Source of the DNA: an uncultured Clostridia bacterium
GTDB taxonomy: Bacteria; Bacillota; Clostridia; Oscillospirales; CAG-272
Length of the DNA: 5,402 nt
Assembly (NCBI GenBank): GCA_937898155.1
Contig: CALEJO010000022.1
Span: 1 to 5,402, forward strand
Reading direction: 5' to 3'
The notes under the pieces are model-generated. The model was not told where the DNA came from. It did not search any database and saw only the letters and a list, made by a program, of their open reading frames with translations. Below are positions 4,817-5,402 of this stretch, in pieces; the stretch's first letter is position 1; the number at the start of each line of letters is the position of its first letter. The position numbers were made by a program, and so were the translations under genes.

Positions 4817-4838
4817 CATCCGCCGCGTTCGGAGGATG
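4817..4838 (+). other. Hairpin in the leader of the SBP_bac_5 gene
   Basis: CATCC (4817-4821) pairs with GGATG (4834-4838), and inside it CCG with CGG around a CGTT loop, with one G-A mismatch. It hides a decoy GGAGG-ATG (4831-4838) but leaves the true ribosome binding site (4854-4858) free. It may be only mRNA structure. Confidence 0.3.
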
Positions 4839-4866
4839 AACGATTTGGAAATCGGAGGAAACAATT

Positions 4867-5402
4867 ATGAAGAAAGTGATCGCTTTCGTGCTGGCGCTGA
4901 CGATGGTCGCGATGGTCGCGGTCGGCTGCACGAAAATCGAAGACGACGATCCCGCGCAAAAGGGTGCGGAGATCGACATTTATATGGGGACGAAGGTGAT
5001 GAATCTCGATCCCGCGATCGCCTATACCGACGAGAACACGATCAAGATTTTGAGTCTCATTTATGAAGGTCTGACGCGCGTCGGCGAAAACGGCAAGCTC
5101 GAAAAAGCCCTCGCAAAGAAGTGGGAGATCATCGAAGACGAGCACACGGGCGAAAAGAAGCTCGAGGTGACGATCAACGAGACCTATTGGTCGGACGGCT
5201 CCGTCGTGCAGGCAAACGATGTCGTTTATGCATGGCGCCGCATCCTGAGTCCCACGTTCTCCTCTCCCGCCGCGTCGATGCTTTATTGCATCAAGGGCGC
5301 GAGAGCCGCGAAGCTCGGCGAAATCTCGATTTACGACATCGGTCTGTATTCGATCTCCACGACAAAATTCGTTGTGCTCTTTGAGGAAGGAGCCGATATC
5401 GA
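4867..5402 (+). CDS. Peptide/nickel-type ABC transporter substrate-binding lipoprotein (SBP_bac_5, OppA/DppA-like), N-terminal part
   Basis: Cell-surface receptor of an oligopeptide- or dipeptide-type ABC importer; 178 codons are present before the right edge, where the family is usually over 500 aa. Residues 1-20 are a lipoprotein signal (MKKVIAFVLALTM onward) ending in AVGC, with C21 the likely lipidated residue, followed by an acidic linker (KIEDDD). The mature part shows the family's opening pattern: IDIYMGTKVMNLDPAIAYTD, then ILSLIYEGLTRVGENGKL with ALAKKWEI, and the signature YWSDGSVVQANDVVYAWRRI. GGAGG eight nt upstream fixes the ATG. It has its own promoter with an inverted repeat on the -35 box. 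The permease and ATPase genes would be expected to the right. Peptide uptake is the most common role, but sugars or nickel cannot be excluded from this part alone. Confidence 0.93.
   Translation, partial: MKKVIAFVLALTMVAMVAVGCTKIEDDDPAQKGAEIDIYMGTKVMNLDPAIAYTDENTIKILSLIYEGLTRVGENGKLEKALAKKWEIIEDEHTGEKKLEVTINETYWSDGSVVQANDVVYAWRRILSPTFSSPAASMLYCIKGARAAKLGEISIYDIGLYSISTTKFVVLFEEGADI

Noticed and set aside
4836..5066. 76-codon plus-strand frame starting right after GGAGG
   Set aside because: No gap between GGAGG and ATG, and it overlaps the SBP_bac_5 gene out of frame.

Overview
This 5.4 kb window looks like the chromosome of a Gram-positive, low-to-mid G+C bacterium of the Clostridia type, possibly a gut Oscillospiraceae or relative. 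The grounds are a serine T-box riboswitch in front of seryl-tRNA synthetase, strong AGGAGG-like ribosome binding sites, lipoprotein-type signal sequences on both solute-binding proteins, and a uroporphyrinogen-decarboxylase-like protein of a kind common in Clostridia. The species is not identified. Nothing suggests a mobile element, CRISPR array, rRNA or tRNA.

Layout, left to right. Minus strand, 1-1845: a branched-chain amino acid ABC transport operon read right to left. It has a good promoter (1817-1845), a leader of about 365 nt, the lipoprotein substrate-binding gene livJ (300-1445), an intercistronic hairpin with a U-tract (237-280) and the start of permease gene livH (1-209, running off the left edge). 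The leader holds a small ORF (1534-1788) with 15 Ile or Leu residues in a 24-residue stretch and, just before livJ, a 13-bp rho-independent terminator. This has the architecture of a leader-peptide attenuator and is the most interesting item in the window.

Minus strand, 1908-3540: serS (1955-3244) with its own terminator downstream and a T-box leader with promoter upstream. The T-box bulge reads UGGC, matching a tRNA acceptor end GCCA as expected for tRNA-Ser. Plus strand, 3590-4659: a URO-D superfamily gene, transcribed divergently from serS, probably starting at a TTG codon. Plus strand, 4742-5402: a consensus-like promoter carrying an inverted repeat on its -35 box, then the first 178 codons of a peptide/nickel-type (SBP_bac_5) lipoprotein substrate-binding protein.

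Two of the minus-strand units seem to be controlled by aminoacyl-tRNA supply: serS by direct tRNA-Ser sensing in its T-box, and livJH, by inference, by ribosome stalling at Leu/Ile codons. The shared theme is uptake and charging of amino acids, with an oligopeptide-type importer beginning at the right edge. All four promoters described have exact 17-bp spacers. No experiments or database searches support these calls; they rest on reading the sequence.
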